Assembly (NCBI GenBank): GCA_013397435.1
Contig: VZRG01001662.1
Span: 1 to 64,000 of the forward strand
Reading direction: 5' to 3'
Length of the DNA stretch: 64,000 nucleotides
Origin: Erythrocercus mccallii
Taxonomy: Eukaryota; Chordata; Aves; Passeriformes; Dicruridae
The position numbers were made by a program, and so were the translations under genes. Position 1 is the stretch's first letter, and each line of letters begins with the position of its first letter. Below, one piece after another: positions 15,501-25,779 of this stretch. Below the pieces are notes generated by a model. It was not told the DNA's origin. It did no database searches and saw only the letters and a program-made list of their open reading frames with translations.

Positions 15501-18500
15501 ACAGTAACATTGAACAAGTGCAGCAGTTTAAAAATTTAATGTAAAGGTCTCATGTGTCTCAGTCACAGCAGATGAATAAACATCTCAAAGTAAAACTCAG
15601 TTCACAAATCTCTAAAGACATAACAGAAGGACAGAAGGATACTGAAGCTACTACAGGATCAGTTTTCTTTTAGACAGCCCCTAAATGTACATGAGAACAT
15701 AATGTTTAACTTCAATAGGATGCAAGCAAAACGAGAGTGCAAGCAAAATGTGGATTAATGATGGCCCAATTAATTCTTGCCCCACAAGTCATCCACTGCT
15801 ATTGGACCCTGAGTTTGAGCTGTACGAAACTTCTGCTTCCTGACTTGTGGCAGTAGCCCTGAACAGTCTCCAATTCCCCTCAACGCATGAGAAGCAGTCC
15901 GTGGAGGACCTGTGGACCTTGTTATGAGATTTATTCTCTAGAAACAGTGACATTTCTTAGCCGATGTCCAACAGGTTCACTGCTGTATGACCCACTCTGT
16001 GAAGAAAATAATAAACAGGACAGTGTGACAGGCCCCTGACCACATCACAGCACTTCACAGCGTACATCCTTTGTGCCTTGATTCAAACATCACTCAGAAG
16101 CTTGAGTCATAAAAAAAAAACACTACTTTTTTTGGTGCTTTACTCCAGTCCTTTCTTCCTGCTTTTGATTTAAAAATACCAGAAAAATCTCCCTTCCAGT
16201 CTTACCTCTGAAGGTCTCTCCCTTCTCAAAGTTCTTTCTATATGAAGAATTTTTCCTTTAGGGACAGACACTTAGCAGCCTTCCACTACATGGGAAGGCT
16301 AATTTAAGTTAGAGAGAGCAGCTCAGAAATGTCTCCCTAATACTCCAGACCCAAAACCTTCATGTGAATAAACAAAATGACCAAAATATCTCTTTAGAAG
16401 AAAGATTTTATGGGAAATGTGCTTTTTAAGTTTGTTCCTTTTTTATTTCATATTTGAACACATCTTTGCTTTCAGCAGCGTGTTAAGAGCCCAGTTTCTG
16501 GAGAGAGCAAAGAGAATCCTGAGAAAACTTCAATCATAGGGAGTAGATAATTTCACAGCCACATTTTCTAGGCACCTTCCCTCTTGCATTCTCTGAATGC
16601 TGCTGCTGACACTGCCACACACTGAGCCACCAGCCACCTCTCCTCTGACCAACAATCGGCTCCAGCCCAGCCCCACAAACCCCAGCTGGGGAAGTTTCAA
16701 CAGCATTTTTCCAATAGCTACGGGTTTTCAAATCAAAAATAAGCTTTACTATGCTTTTTCTCCCTCCAGTTCCATGAAGCCAAGGATCATCTCCTGGACA
16801 AAAGGCTAAAGGGGCTCTGTGGCTTTTTTTTAGTGGATGAGTGAAGAATAATGCGACTGAAACAGTCACTTCAGTGATTATATGCATCCCAAATTAAAAC
16901 TGAAAAGTTCACTCAACTATTCCAAAAAGTTCATCTCCCAAAATTATTTCAAGAATAATCATTATTTCTTAGTTGGTACTTACTTTTTATTACAAACATT
17001 TAAAATAACATGAAGGATCTATAACTGCCTCATGAATCCTTCATGGCAAAATGACCAGCCAGAGATTATGCAACAGGCAAAATGGAAATACTCATTCCCC
17101 AACAAACGGAAAGGCTAAAATGCACTTTCTGAAAGCCATTAAGCTAAAACCCAAACAACTCACATGGGTGCCTGCTTTCACCCCAAGCAAAGAAGTGAAT
17201 TATTGTCCCGTGACATTGTAGCAAAAACCCAACTCCAGTAAAGCAATGAAAATGTCTACAGAGGAAAAGCCATCAGAGCTGTAAAAGGTTTCCCCTCTGC
17301 ACTCCTCTCTTTCAGCTCCAATCAAACTATGAGCTACTTGCACTAAATCACCATGAAGAAAACCTGCAGCCATCCCTCCTGGTAATTCAGGGTTCACAGT
17401 ACAGAGAGACAGCTTCTCCCTGTGATGTGTGTGCACGGTCACAATTAAAAAAAAAATTAAATATACTGGCCCACAAACACTGAGCACAGAGCAGAGTCCA
17501 ATGCCACGTTTACTCAGCCAGACACACTTATACCATCTAAGAATATGCAATCCTTGGCTACTCCAGAAAACCAGATTTATTAAGGGAACAGAGAAGAAAA
17601 ACTTTGTCTTCCCATTCACAGGCCTCAGCATAGGGCTGGTCTGCCCTTAGGCTTTAACATGAAATCAGCTCAAGACATTNNNNNNNNNNNNNNNNNNNNN
17701 NNNNNNNNNTAATAGTTTCTTTTTCTCCACCCACTTCCTTTTTTATCCACTGCCTATTTAAGGTCTTTTCATACATATTTGCTCTCAAATCTTGTCCTAA
17801 CCTCTTCTTCAGCAGTGAGGGCATTCATTTCTCTTTCTTCTTTCCTTCGAAATTACATCCAGGAGCCTATTTCTCTAGTTCATAGCCCTGAATTAGACTT
17901 CTACATTAAGACATCTGCCTGCTTTCAATTCCATCCATTTTCAAAAATCCTCAAGACAGTGTATAAAAGCTAAAAATACCTGTTCTTCTTAGAAAGTTAC
18001 AAATAACATGTTAAAGAATAAAAAGAAAACTGGAAGAATTCTGGCCCCTATGAATCCAGCTCACCCTCAGATGCCAAAACTGAAGAGTCCCCAGATGTCT
18101 GAGGGTGCACTAACAATGTATTGGCTTCATTCTAGAGCACTTATGAAAAGAAAGCTCAAATTGGGATGTGCTCTCTGGGACAGCATCACCTGATAAGTGC
18201 TGAAATTATGTCCAAGGTCCTCAATGGACAGTGACAAAAACCGCTAATCCAAGCCTGGATGGAAAACCCAACAAGAGCCCTGAAGGAATCACACACTGGA
18301 ACCTTCTAAATTCATTACAAAGGGAGTAAAAGCTCTGGAGGTGCAACAGGAACTTCAGCCAAACCTTTACAGCCCAACAAAGACCAACACAAGCGTGAGG
18401 GTCACACACACAGCTCTCCAGGCAAAGTCAGCACCTCGGTTTGTGAAGATACATATTTTAGTGACTGTCCTCAATGCCCAAGCCCAGACTGTTTCAAAAA

Positions 18501-19973
18501 GCACAAATAACAGTTATTGAAACAGTTCAAAACAATGCCAAAAAGACCAAGCCTTATTTCATCCCAAATAAAATGCCTCACAATCAGAATTCCGTGTTTG
18601 CTCTCTATAGAAACTTCTGGGTACACACAGAGCAGCTCCAGCACACTCGTGCTTGTGTTCCTGGAATTATCCACACTCCGGAGTGAGCTTTGCACCTGTA
18701 TTTGCACAGGACCATGGCAAACACATTTTTTCCCAACCAAACAAAAAACAAAAGCACAGCAACAGCACAGTTGCTCTCAACTTTGGTCTCAGGAGCTTGC
18801 AAGTTCCTATTTTTAATGCCTGAGCCATCACTCGCTTCCTGCATGGCCTTGGGTAAATCACTTCAGCTGCCTCTCCATTCCCTCCCACTCCAATAAACAC
18901 GGCACTACCTCCATCTCCGGGATTTCGCAAGGTTTAATCGCCCCGTGTTTACAGCCCTCACAAGTGCCCAGCATCAGCTGTGACACAGAGACAAGGCTTG
19001 TTTATCTCCTGCTGAGCGCGGCTTTACCCTGAACACCGCCAAACCCAGCCACAGCAAAGGAACACAACTCAGGGCCACAGGAAAAAAAGAGACAAAAAAA
19101 GAAAAGAAATTGGGGCGGGGAGTGGAGGGAGGAAAACAAACAAGTCAACTCTGCCGTATTTCCTCTGTATTTCCCCTGGCGTGACCAACCCCTTTGTAAC
19201 CCAGCATAAAGGGTTATGAACACACTGACCAGGGTCACGCCAGACCTGCTGACCAGAAACAAACCAACCTCTCCAGCAGCACACACGAGGCAGGAGGGGC
19301 CCGGGAGGGCCGAGACTGATCGCACAATCATGGAATACGCTGAGCTGGAAGGGACTCACCAGAACCATCGAGTCCAGCTCCTGGCCCTTCACAGGACAAC
19401 CCCAACAATCCCACCATGGGCCTGAGACCATTGTCCCAACACTTCTTAAACTCTGTCAGGCTTGGTGCTGCGACCACTTCCCTGGGGAGCCTGTTCCAGT
19501 GCCCAGCCACTCTCTGGGAGAAAACCATTTCGTGATACCCAACCTAAACCTCCCCTGCTCCCTCCTTGTAAATGTTCCCTGTCAACAACGCCCCCAAGCT
19601 CCGGGAGCCGAGGGGGAAGACCCCCGGCTCAACCCGCAGCACAGAACCCTCGGCGTGGGGGATCGCTGGAGTAAGGGCGCTCCGTAGGGGGGTCCCCAGC
19701 CCACAAAACCCGAAGTTTTGAGGGGTGTCCAGCCCACAACGCGCCAAATTTTGGGCTTCCCCTCCCCGGAGGGAGGAGCGGGGCCGCGTCCCCTCAGCAG
19801 ATGAGGGCGCGGGGGGGATGTCTCCACGTACTCTCGGTCTGCAGGATCTCCCTGCGCAGCCCTCCCGCGTACTGGATCAGCTCCTCCAGGCTGCGCTCGC
19901 AGAGCTGCCCGTATCCCGAGAACTTCTGCAGCACCTTCTCCAGCTCCCGCTCCACAGTCACGCACTGGTCCAT
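455..19973 (-). CDS. RMND5A: RMND5A, CTLH/GID E3 ubiquitin ligase RING-type subunit (exons 1-7; 3' end outside window)
   Basis: Spliced minus-strand CDS: 19832-19973, 15146-15288, 8833-8967, 8578-8678, 3949-4115, 3070-3235, 455-557. These total 957 bases, or 319 codons, in one open frame with GT-AG introns throughout. The product matches vertebrate RMND5A nearly residue for residue. The human protein has 391 residues, so about 72 C-terminal residues, including the RING-like zinc domain, lie in exons before base 1. Visible parts are the N-terminal helical region (1-95), a LisH motif (about 114-146), a CTLH domain (about 153-210) and the start of the CRA region. In the family, RMND5A pairs with MAEA as the catalytic heterodimer of the CTLH ubiquitin ligase in nucleus and cytoplasm. 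The start ATG at 19973 has G at -3 and G at +4 and lies in a CpG island. RMND5B is the alternative paralogue, but the sequence and the neighbours fit RMND5A. Confidence 0.96.
558..3069 (-). other. RMND5A: RMND5A intron 6
   Basis: About 2.5 kb of AT-rich intron. Only short chance ORFs are present. No recognisable repeat family or RNA gene. Confidence 0.7.
3070..3235 (-). CDS. RMND5A: RMND5A exon 6
   Basis: 166 bases encoding D230 to V284 ([20 protein letters not shown] to LSVESPLSV), then AG of Ser285. Donor GTATGC, acceptor CCCAG. Confidence 0.97.
3236..3948 (-). other. RMND5A: RMND5A intron 5
   Basis: A 0.7 kb intron containing a 16-base A run at 3764-3779. Nothing else is recognised. Confidence 0.7.
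3764..3779. repeat. Poly(A) homopolymer tract
   Basis: Sixteen consecutive A on the plus strand inside RMND5A intron 5. No transposon body is recognisable beside it, so it is called only a homopolymer tract. Confidence 0.9.
3949..4115 (-). CDS. RMND5A: RMND5A exon 5 (CTLH/CRA)
   Basis: 167 bases. It completes Glu174 and encodes W175 to K229 ([20 protein letters not shown] to FQPFALNHQK). Acceptor CTTCCAG, donor GTAAAT. It covers the rest of CTLH and enters the CRA region. Confidence 0.97.
4116..8577 (-). other. RMND5A: RMND5A intron 4
   Basis: About 4.5 kb of unique AT-rich intron. Several A/T homopolymer runs occur (for example near 4918-4942). No CR1 3' end, coding exon or RNA gene is recognised on either strand. 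Confidence 0.65.
8578..8678 (-). CDS. RMND5A: RMND5A exon 4 (start of CTLH)
   Basis: 101 bases encoding ESGLSIDQSQKEPFVELNRI and the following 13 residues (141-173), plus GA of Glu174. Donor GTGAGT, acceptor TTTTCAG. Only 154 bases of intron separate it from exon 3. It begins the CTLH domain. Confidence 0.95.
8833..8967 (-). CDS. RMND5A: RMND5A exon 3 (LisH motif)
   Basis: 135 bases, 45 whole codons, residues 96-140 (NFDSDISSVG to VAEELCQ). It holds most of the LisH dimerisation motif (VMVEHFFRQGMLDVAEEL). Acceptor TTTCAG, donor GTAACA. Confidence 0.97.
14609..14737 (-). mobile_element. CR1 LINE 3' fragment
   Basis: Read on the plus strand it follows the standard CR1 3' end in reverse: a cacagaatg tail box, a 'ggttgg-accttaaagat' block, 'ccaacaccctgctatgggcaggg', then 'gaacacttccagggatggggcagccac'. 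It is 5'-truncated as usual and lies in RMND5A intron 2, in the same orientation as the gene. Confidence 0.88.
14786..14822. repeat. AT-rich (ATATAC)-like simple repeat
   Basis: Alternating A/T with imperfect atatac units next to the CR1 fragment. Short and imperfect. Confidence 0.6.
15146..15288 (-). CDS. RMND5A: RMND5A exon 2
   Basis: 143 bases after a TTTTGTCTAG acceptor, with donor GTATTT. It encodes residues 48-95, including [20 protein letters not shown], a stretch essentially unchanged across vertebrates. Confidence 0.96.
17680..17709. other. Assembly gap (30 N)
   Basis: Thirty consecutive N in RMND5A intron 1. The flanks are unrelated unique sequence and no coding sequence is interrupted. 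The true gap length is unknown. Confidence 0.99.
18826..18974 (+). mobile_element. Probable MIR (CORE-SINE) relic
   Basis: The order of blocks follows the MIR consensus: 'gccttgggtaaatcactt' (MIR: ccttgggcaagttactt), a pyrimidine-rich block where MIR has 'cctctctgtgcctcagtttcc', 'gcactacctccatct' (MIR: gtacctacctcat), 'gggatttcgcaaggtttaa' (MIR: gggttgttgtgaggattaa), and 'agccctcacaagtgcccagca' (MIR: gcgcttagaacagtgcctggca). It is highly diverged. MIR-type elements predate the bird-mammal split, so an avian copy is plausible. The comparison was made from memory of the consensus. Confidence 0.6.
19322..19560 (-). mobile_element. CR1 LINE 3' fragment close to RMND5A exon 1
   Basis: Reverse-orientation CR1 3' end: 'cacaatcatggaatacgctgagctggaagggactcacc' at the tail side, then 'tgcgaccacttccctggggagcctgttccagtgcccagccac' and 'gatacccaacctaaacctcccctg'. 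It lies in the first intron, reaching almost to the CpG island. Confidence 0.92.
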
Positions 19974-20560
19974 CGCGCCCGGGCCGCGCTGCTCCTCCTC
20001 CTCCTCGTCCTGCTCCTCCTGCTGCCCCGCGGCCGGGCCCCCCGCGCCGCCCGGGCCCCCCGCCAGCCCCGGCCCTCGGGCGGCCCCGGCCCCGCTCCCG
20101 CGCGGCACCGTCGCCTCGGGCCGCCGCACTTCCGCGCAGGCAGCGCCGCGGGCACGCGGGGACCTTACGGCGCTCCGCGCAGGCAGCGCCAAGGACGCCT
20201 CAGCGAGGGACTTTCGCGCAATGCAGGGCGGAGCGGCGATTTTCAGTCAGGCGGCGCGGCGGGCAGCTCTGGCCCGCCGCCGGCGGGGGTGGGCGGGTCG
20301 TTTTTTCCGGTGTCCCGATGGAATCAGGAAGCGTTTCCCGGTGAGGTGGTGCGTGGAAGTCAACCTGGGGAACGAGCGTCCTGGGGGTGTTGCGGATCAG
20401 GCAGGAGGATAGACAGCTAAGCGCGGGGGCCTGAGGGGCGCTGTTGCCATGGCGACGCCGAGGCCTGAGGGGAGCCGGGCCCGGGGAGGCCTCGGGGACT
20501 GGGGTCGCTCCTCTGGATCTCGGCCTTTTTGGCCGGGGAGCGGTTCAGGGCCGTGGGGTG
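19590..20560 (-). promoter_or_regulatory. CpG-island promoter of RMND5A
   Basis: Very GC- and CpG-rich sequence spanning exon 1 and the leader. A CACTTCCG site at 20127-20134 reads as an ETS/GABP motif on the minus strand. A 17-base direct repeat (tccgcgcaggcagcgcc) is present at 20131-20147 and 20174-20190. No TATA box is evident. The TSS is not determinable, but probably lies within about 250 bases upstream of the ATG. Confidence 0.8.
19832..19973 (-). CDS. RMND5A: RMND5A exon 1 (coding part)
   Basis: Encodes residues 1-47 plus the first base of codon 48, beginning MDQCVTVERELEKVL. The donor is GTACGT at 19831. The last base (A) joins AT of exon 2 to make Asn48, which aligns with human RMND5A without gaps. 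Confidence 0.95.
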
Positions 20561-20889
20561 GGTGTGATGTCACCGCTGGGGTAACCCCCGGGTGGTACCC
20601 GCAGCACAAGGGGTTCTCTCCCCAGCCTGCGGAGAGCGCGTCTCGCAGCTGCCCCAAACATCGCACAAGTAACGCTGAGCAGCGCCAGGGCTGAGTTAAG
20701 GAGCCCGGCGAGCCGGAAACGGAGCATTTAACCTATCGTTGGATTGTTAATTGGTCGGTAAACTTCCTGCTGGGTGCTGCGTTGACCAACAGGCTGAAGG
20801 GCATTGGAGTGGCAGTGGCTTATAAAAATGTACTCAAAGAGATGCCTCAGATCCAATTCCACTTGGTTAACAGCAGCTCCAGATGAATT

Positions 20890-21342
20890 CGCAGGAGACC
20901 ACCAAGTTGATGAGAGAGGTGAAGCCCTTCTCCTGTGAGGAAAGGCTGGGAAAATTTGGATTGTTCAGCCTGGAAGAGAGAAAGCTTTGAGTGGCCTTCC
21001 AGTACCTGAAGAGAACTTACAGAAAAGATGGGGCAAGACTTGACAAGGGCATGCTGTGACAGGACAAGGAGGAATGGCTACAAAGTGAAAGAGACCAGGT
21101 TTAAACCAGATATTAGGACAAAAATTCTCTGCTGTGGGGGTGGGGAGGCACTTGAACAGGCTGCCCAGGGAAGCTGTGGATGCCCCATCCCTGGAAGTGT
21201 TCCAGGCCAGGCTGGATGAGGCTCTGAGTCACCTGGACTAGTGCAAGGTGTCCCTGCCCATGGCAGGGGCATTGGAACTAAATGGTCTTCAAGGTCTCTT
21301 CCAACCCAAACCATTCTGTGATTTTATGATGATGGTTCTATG
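20890..21342 (+). mobile_element. CR1 LINE 3' fragment (about 450 bp)
   Basis: Plus orientation: 'cttctcctgtgaggaaaggctggg-aa', 'ttggattgttcagcctggaagagagaaag', 'gacaggacaaggaggaatgg', 'gcacttgaacaggctgcccagggaagctgtggatgcccc', 'tggcaggggcattggaactaaatggtcttcaaggtctcttccaacccaaaccattctgtgat', then a degenerate (tttatgat)n tail. A typical 5'-truncated bird CR1. Confidence 0.95.
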
Positions 21343-22037
21343 AGCTTTGGTGTTTGGAGGCAGTAGCCCACAGGACTCTGTTTTGTGTAGCATAGTACAA
21401 ACAAAGCTCCTGATAAATTTGGACAAAGTTAACTGGAAAAACAGCATTTGGTCAGAGTCTGGGGTAGTGTTGCTTTATCTGTGACCACAGTGCTGGACAG
21501 GATGGGAAAATCAAGAGTTGTGTATTCTCACAAGAACACACAAGGACTTGTGTGATGTGTACTGTCAGTAACTGGTCAGATTTCGACCCAAACTGCTGCT
21601 TTTCTATGTTTTTGCTCTTTATTTAATCACAAATTATGCTGAAACGCAAACGCTATCTTCTGGTTTCTTAGGTCATCAGCACAGGGGTTTAATTTGTGAA
21701 GTTCTACACTGCTGTGGGCTCCTCGGTCATCTCAGCACACTCAAGCAAAGACTCCTTATTTATTTATTTTGGACGTTAAACAGAGCTGGTCTTCACCAAG
21801 GGGGCAACGAATAATTTTTCACTGGTACAAAAACAGAAAATGCAAACTGCCTAGGGAAAAAAATGTGTCTTTATTTGAAGCTTTAATTATTCTGCTCCTC
21901 TAAGTTGATTTGCCCTAATGGATGTCCATTTTTCTGCTGTTAATCACTGCGTGTTTATAGCAGATCAAATTCCCGTAGGGGGTGGCCATCAGATCCAGCT
22001 GTGGCTGCAGAAATCCCTGATCACCTGCCCGGGTGTC

Positions 22038-22118
22038 ACAGCTGACCCTGAGCAGGGGGTTGAGCTTCAGAACCTCCCTTCGTCCTGTCCAACCTGAATT
22101 CCTGTGTGAATCATCACC
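22038..22118 (+). mobile_element. Older CR1 3' terminal fragment
   Basis: 'gctgaccctgagcagggggttgagcttcagaacctcccttcgtcctgtccaacctgaattcctgtgtgaatcat' follows the last about 80 bases of a CR1 (agcagggggttggac...gatctcc...tccaacc...attctgtgattc), more diverged than the neighbouring copies. Confidence 0.7.
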
Positions 22119-22142
22119 GGATCACCGGGACTGCCTCACCCA

Positions 22143-22216
22143 AATGGCAGGAGGTGGAACTGGATGGTCTTTGAGGTCCCTCCCAACCCAAACCGTGCCA
22201 GGATTCCACGGTTAAA
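22143..22216 (+). mobile_element. CR1 3' terminal fragment
   Basis: 'ggaggtggaactggatggtctttgaggtccctcccaacccaaaccgtgccaggattccacggtt' is a second CR1 3' end in the same orientation, 25 bases after the first. Confidence 0.82.
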
Positions 22217-22517
22217 CAGCCAGGGCTTTAGCTGAGCTGTCAGTAGTAGTCACTGTGTTACAGATTCACACCTCTGTTAAATCTACTTCCTATTGGCCGC
22301 TTGTACAAAGCAGGAACCATCTTCTGGTTTAAAACTCCTCTGCTTACAACACAATAATGCCTGGGCTGCTGCTGTCTTGCTTTGAAACTCTCATAGAAGC
22401 TTCTTTTTTTAATATCAGTTACAAGCAGGCACTTTATCATATCACACCTAAAACATGTCAAGATGCACCCATGCTGATAAAGAAGCACATCAAGAGTTTC
22501 TGTGTTAGCGAATTCCC

Positions 22518-22595
22518 AGAAATTCACAGAATTGTAGAATATCCTAAGTTGCAATGGACCCAAAAGGATCATCGAGGTCCAATTCCTGTCATCAA
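22518..22595 (-). mobile_element. CR1 3' terminal fragment
   Basis: 'aattcacagaattgtagaatatcctaagttgcaatggacccaaaaggatcatcgaggtccaattcctgtc' is the reverse of a CR1 3' end, with its tail at the low coordinate. Confidence 0.82.
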
Positions 22596-23880
22596 ATGAA
22601 TTGTATTTGCAGAGTTGGCCCTTCGGAAAACTGTCTTTCAGGTTGTTTGAATATTAGTTTGCTGAACTGTTATCTTGATAAACTCATAAAAATGGTGTGA
22701 TGTTATTTTAACATGGTAAAGGATTGAATTAAGATGTTTAATCCTCTGTTTTATGGTTAATCCTCTGTTTTACTGATTTCAAAATGACAATACTTTTCTT
22801 ATGTTCCCCACAGAAGTCTGGAAAATGGATTATTGTCCATATTCCCAAGCTGCACAGTCAGCAACTGCTCGTAGGAGAGGATGGGGGGGTGAGGCAATCC
22901 TTGCCATTTACCAAGGGGCAGCAGATAAAAAGACTGCAGGTTTGGCTGTCTGACAGGGAAAGGTGGCTGTCCCAGTTCTCAGGATTTGGGTTCATTAGCT
23001 CCTAAATTATAGTTAAATATTTTTGCTGCCAAAATTATTTAAAAGCAGATCCTTGCTTTGGGCTTTTGTTTAAAGGTGGAATTTAAATTCTCCATTCTCT
23101 ACACATTTGTAATATTTGCTCTGTGAGCATAGGACTGACTGATGACTGTTTAATGCTGTTAATTAAGTAGTGTTAACCCTGGGGTCTTTAAAAATGCCAG
23201 CATGTGTCATCTTTGTGTTCAGCCCCAATGAATTTCAATTCACTCTTAAGATATTTAGATTTTCCAGATAATTAAAACTCCCTGGAAGATTGTTTGCAGG
23301 TGACATGTCAAAGACATTCTGAGTTCCAACTGGAAACCAAATGACAGCTACATGTAGAAAATGGAACATTTTCTGGTAGGGTCAGCTTAGTCCATCAGGG
23401 ATGCAGAGGTGGGGAGGGAAGAGAGGACCAGAGTGCCTGGGAGAGGCGCTGGATCCATTTAGGTTTGCTCTGCCAGACCTTTGGTTAACTGCAGTTAACA
23501 CCTGCAGTTCTTGGTTGTACCCACCCCTCAGCCTCGTGCTTCAGTGTTGGCAGCTGCTTTGTTTTGGGTTGTTTTGAGGGGTTTTGAATACTGGCTTGAA
23601 ATATCATTTGTACTTCACTGAAACGACTCCGAGGCTTTGAGTTCTGGCAGATGATTGGTTTTGTCTCTGCAGGGGCCTCATTTAGCTCAGCCCATGAGCA
23701 CTCGGAAATGACACGCTGGTGACAGCCTCCCCAGCAGTTGGTGTTGCAAATAGTTCAGCTGTGAGTGTAGACGAGTAATTGTTGTGAGGTGCCTTCCTGC
23801 TGGGGGAAGCAAGGGCACCCTGAAGAAATTACAGGGGAGAAACACAGGGATCTACTGGAGTAGGATCTGGGGTGCTCAAG

Positions 23881-23937
23881 TAAAACAAACAAACCAAAAC
23901 AAAACCCAAAACAAACAAAAACCCCCACCCTAACCCA
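23881..23937. repeat. A-rich (CAAAA)n-like low-complexity tract
   Basis: Repeated aaac / caaaa units over about 57 bases (aaacaaacaaaccaaaacaaaaccc...). No transposon body is identified next to it. Confidence 0.8.
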
Positions 23938-25742
23938 ACAGTGTTTTCTAACTAAAGTTAAATAAACAAAATCCTTCTTCAGACTCCCCTGCATTACTTC
24001 ACATGGGTGAAGTACGGTTTACACGGGTTACTTCACACTCACTTGAAACAAAAGATAGAGAAATCAGGCAACTTCTTGTATGTGTGACAACGGGCCTTCA
24101 CAAAGCTTCTGGGAAAGAACCCTGTTCCTGGGGCACTTCAGGGCTCAGAGCCTGCCTGAGGCCCTCTGACAGGTGATGGGAAATGTGTGTTTTATTGACT
24201 GTCCCCTGGCTCCACCAGATGCAGGGACAAAGCCACTCCCTTGGTTTTTGCCAAGGGCAAAGGATTCATCTTACTGATTCTTTGCCACCTGCTCATTAGG
24301 GAGATGGACCCTGGCTTTGGCAGGAAGTTTCCCAGGCTGCAGTGGCTGTGAAGGAGAAATCGGCAACTTGGCCTGGCCTCTGTGAGTCCCTCCACCGGGC
24401 TGTGCCTCCGGTACCTTCTGTCCCACCTGGCCCTGCCATCCGAGGCTTGCTGCAAATCCTGCAGAGCTGCCAAAGTCCCTTTGTATTTAACAGCAGCACC
24501 AGCAGATAAAAGGTTTGCAGTCCACTTTTATCTTTTGCAGATAAAAATGTTGAAGAATAAAGTTGTATATGACTCCTGGTGGAAGGGCACAATATTTACC
24601 AGCCCATAAGGGCTTTGTGAGCAACTACATCTGCAATCCGTCCACTCTTCCCCTTTCAAGAACCAAAATGAGCCCAGTCCTGAAGAACAGTGTCATGATT
24701 TTTCTTCTGGAAGAGGCTGTGTTGGCCGTGTCACAGAACGAGCTGAACCTGGATTGTTTTTTCCTTTTTAAACCATATCAGCACACTGAGAAACATGTAA
24801 ATGTGTTTTAAAGACTCTGAGGAGTACAATGATTTAAATGCTTTTTTTCCAGATCAATATTAGTGTGCCTCTTTGTCAATTGATAATACAGAATTACAGA
24901 GTGTACACTCTGGGGGGTTCTCAGTGCTATAGCTAGCTAAGCTGCTATTTTTGTGCTCATATATGTGCTGCCAATTTTCATGCAAATTATGGATTCTTAA
25001 AATAACTGAACATTCAGAAGCACTGTTGAGTTTCCTTCAGAGGAGAGCCTTCATCTGAACACAGCAGCTTGATTTTAGTACGTTTTTTGTAGCAGGCTAA
25101 ATTGTATCATTGCAGGCCAACACTTTTTGTACAGCCTGGGATGGTGCTTCGAGGATTCACTTCAGCTGGGATCCGCGCTGCACTCCAAAATGCTTCCAGT
25201 GTGAGCACAGACCCAACTTAAACCCATGTCTGAAGTCGGGGTGCGGCTCACGCTCGCCTTTGGCTGTCGCTTTGGCACAAGCTCTCAGCGCTCCAGTGCC
25301 GAGGCAAAGCTGCAGAGTCCGAGTTCCGACCCGTGCAGATGAATTTCACTGTGGAATTTGCTTTCGCGCCAGCCAAGGGCTGGGAGCGGGGCTGGCGTGC
25401 GGGAATGAGGAGCGGAGGGATCATCCCTCCACCCAGCAGCCCGAATCCAAATTCAACTGTGTCCACTAAGCTGCCCTAAAACTGCCCGAGCAGATCGGCC
25501 CTGCAAATATCGGCCCCCAGTTCTGGCTTTGTAAATATTTTTCTTTCATTAAAAACGTCGGCCAGGTCGGATCCTGCCCCTATATTCGAGGTATCTATAT
25601 ATTATTTTTCTCGCGGCAAGCGCAGCCGCAGGGTCCAAAGTTGCAGCCGGGGACAGGGACGCGACTGCCCCCCGAGCCCGGTGATGCGGGGTCGGGCCGC
25701 AGTGCTGAATCACGGCGGGGGGAAAGAAGGGGAAGGCGAAAA

Positions 25743-25779
25743 GGGGAAGTGGGAAAAGGGGAAAAAGGGGCAGGGGGGC
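25743..25779 (+). promoter_or_regulatory. Predicted G-quadruplex, RNF103 promoter
   Basis: Five G-runs of at least three G on the plus strand, separated by loops of 2-5 bases (GGGG-aagt-GGG-aaaa-GGGG-aaaaa-GGGG-ca-GGGGGG). This meets the common G3+N1-7 rule. About 170 bases upstream of the start codon. Confidence 0.65.

Larger units (their letters stand above)
15289..19831 (-). other. RMND5A: RMND5A intron 1
   Basis: About 4.5 kb. It contains a 30-N assembly gap (17680-17709), a probable MIR SINE relic (18826-18974) and a CR1 3' end (19322-19560) that stops about 270 bases inside the intron from exon 1. No further exon is recognised. Confidence 0.75.
20561..25600. other. Intergenic region between RMND5A and RNF103
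   Basis: About 5 kb between divergent promoters. It contains CR1 fragments (20890-21342, 22038-22118, 22143-22216, 22518-22595) and an A-rich (CAAAA)-like stretch (23881-23937). The remainder is unique sequence with chance ORFs only. GC and CpG content rise again from about 25.1 kb. Confidence 0.7.

Noticed and set aside
19974..20192. Open frame continuing 73 codons upstream of the RMND5A ATG, with an acidic stretch
   Set aside because: The frame's first codon at 20192 is TTG, not ATG, and no in-frame ATG lies between it and 19973. The canonical start has a good Kozak context and matches the conserved protein N-terminus. The open frame is explained by GC-rich leader sequence.
19725..20420. 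231-codon plus-strand ORF over the RMND5A promoter
   Set aside because: Antisense to RMND5A exon 1 in a CpG island, low-complexity Leu/Pro/Arg runs, no domain.
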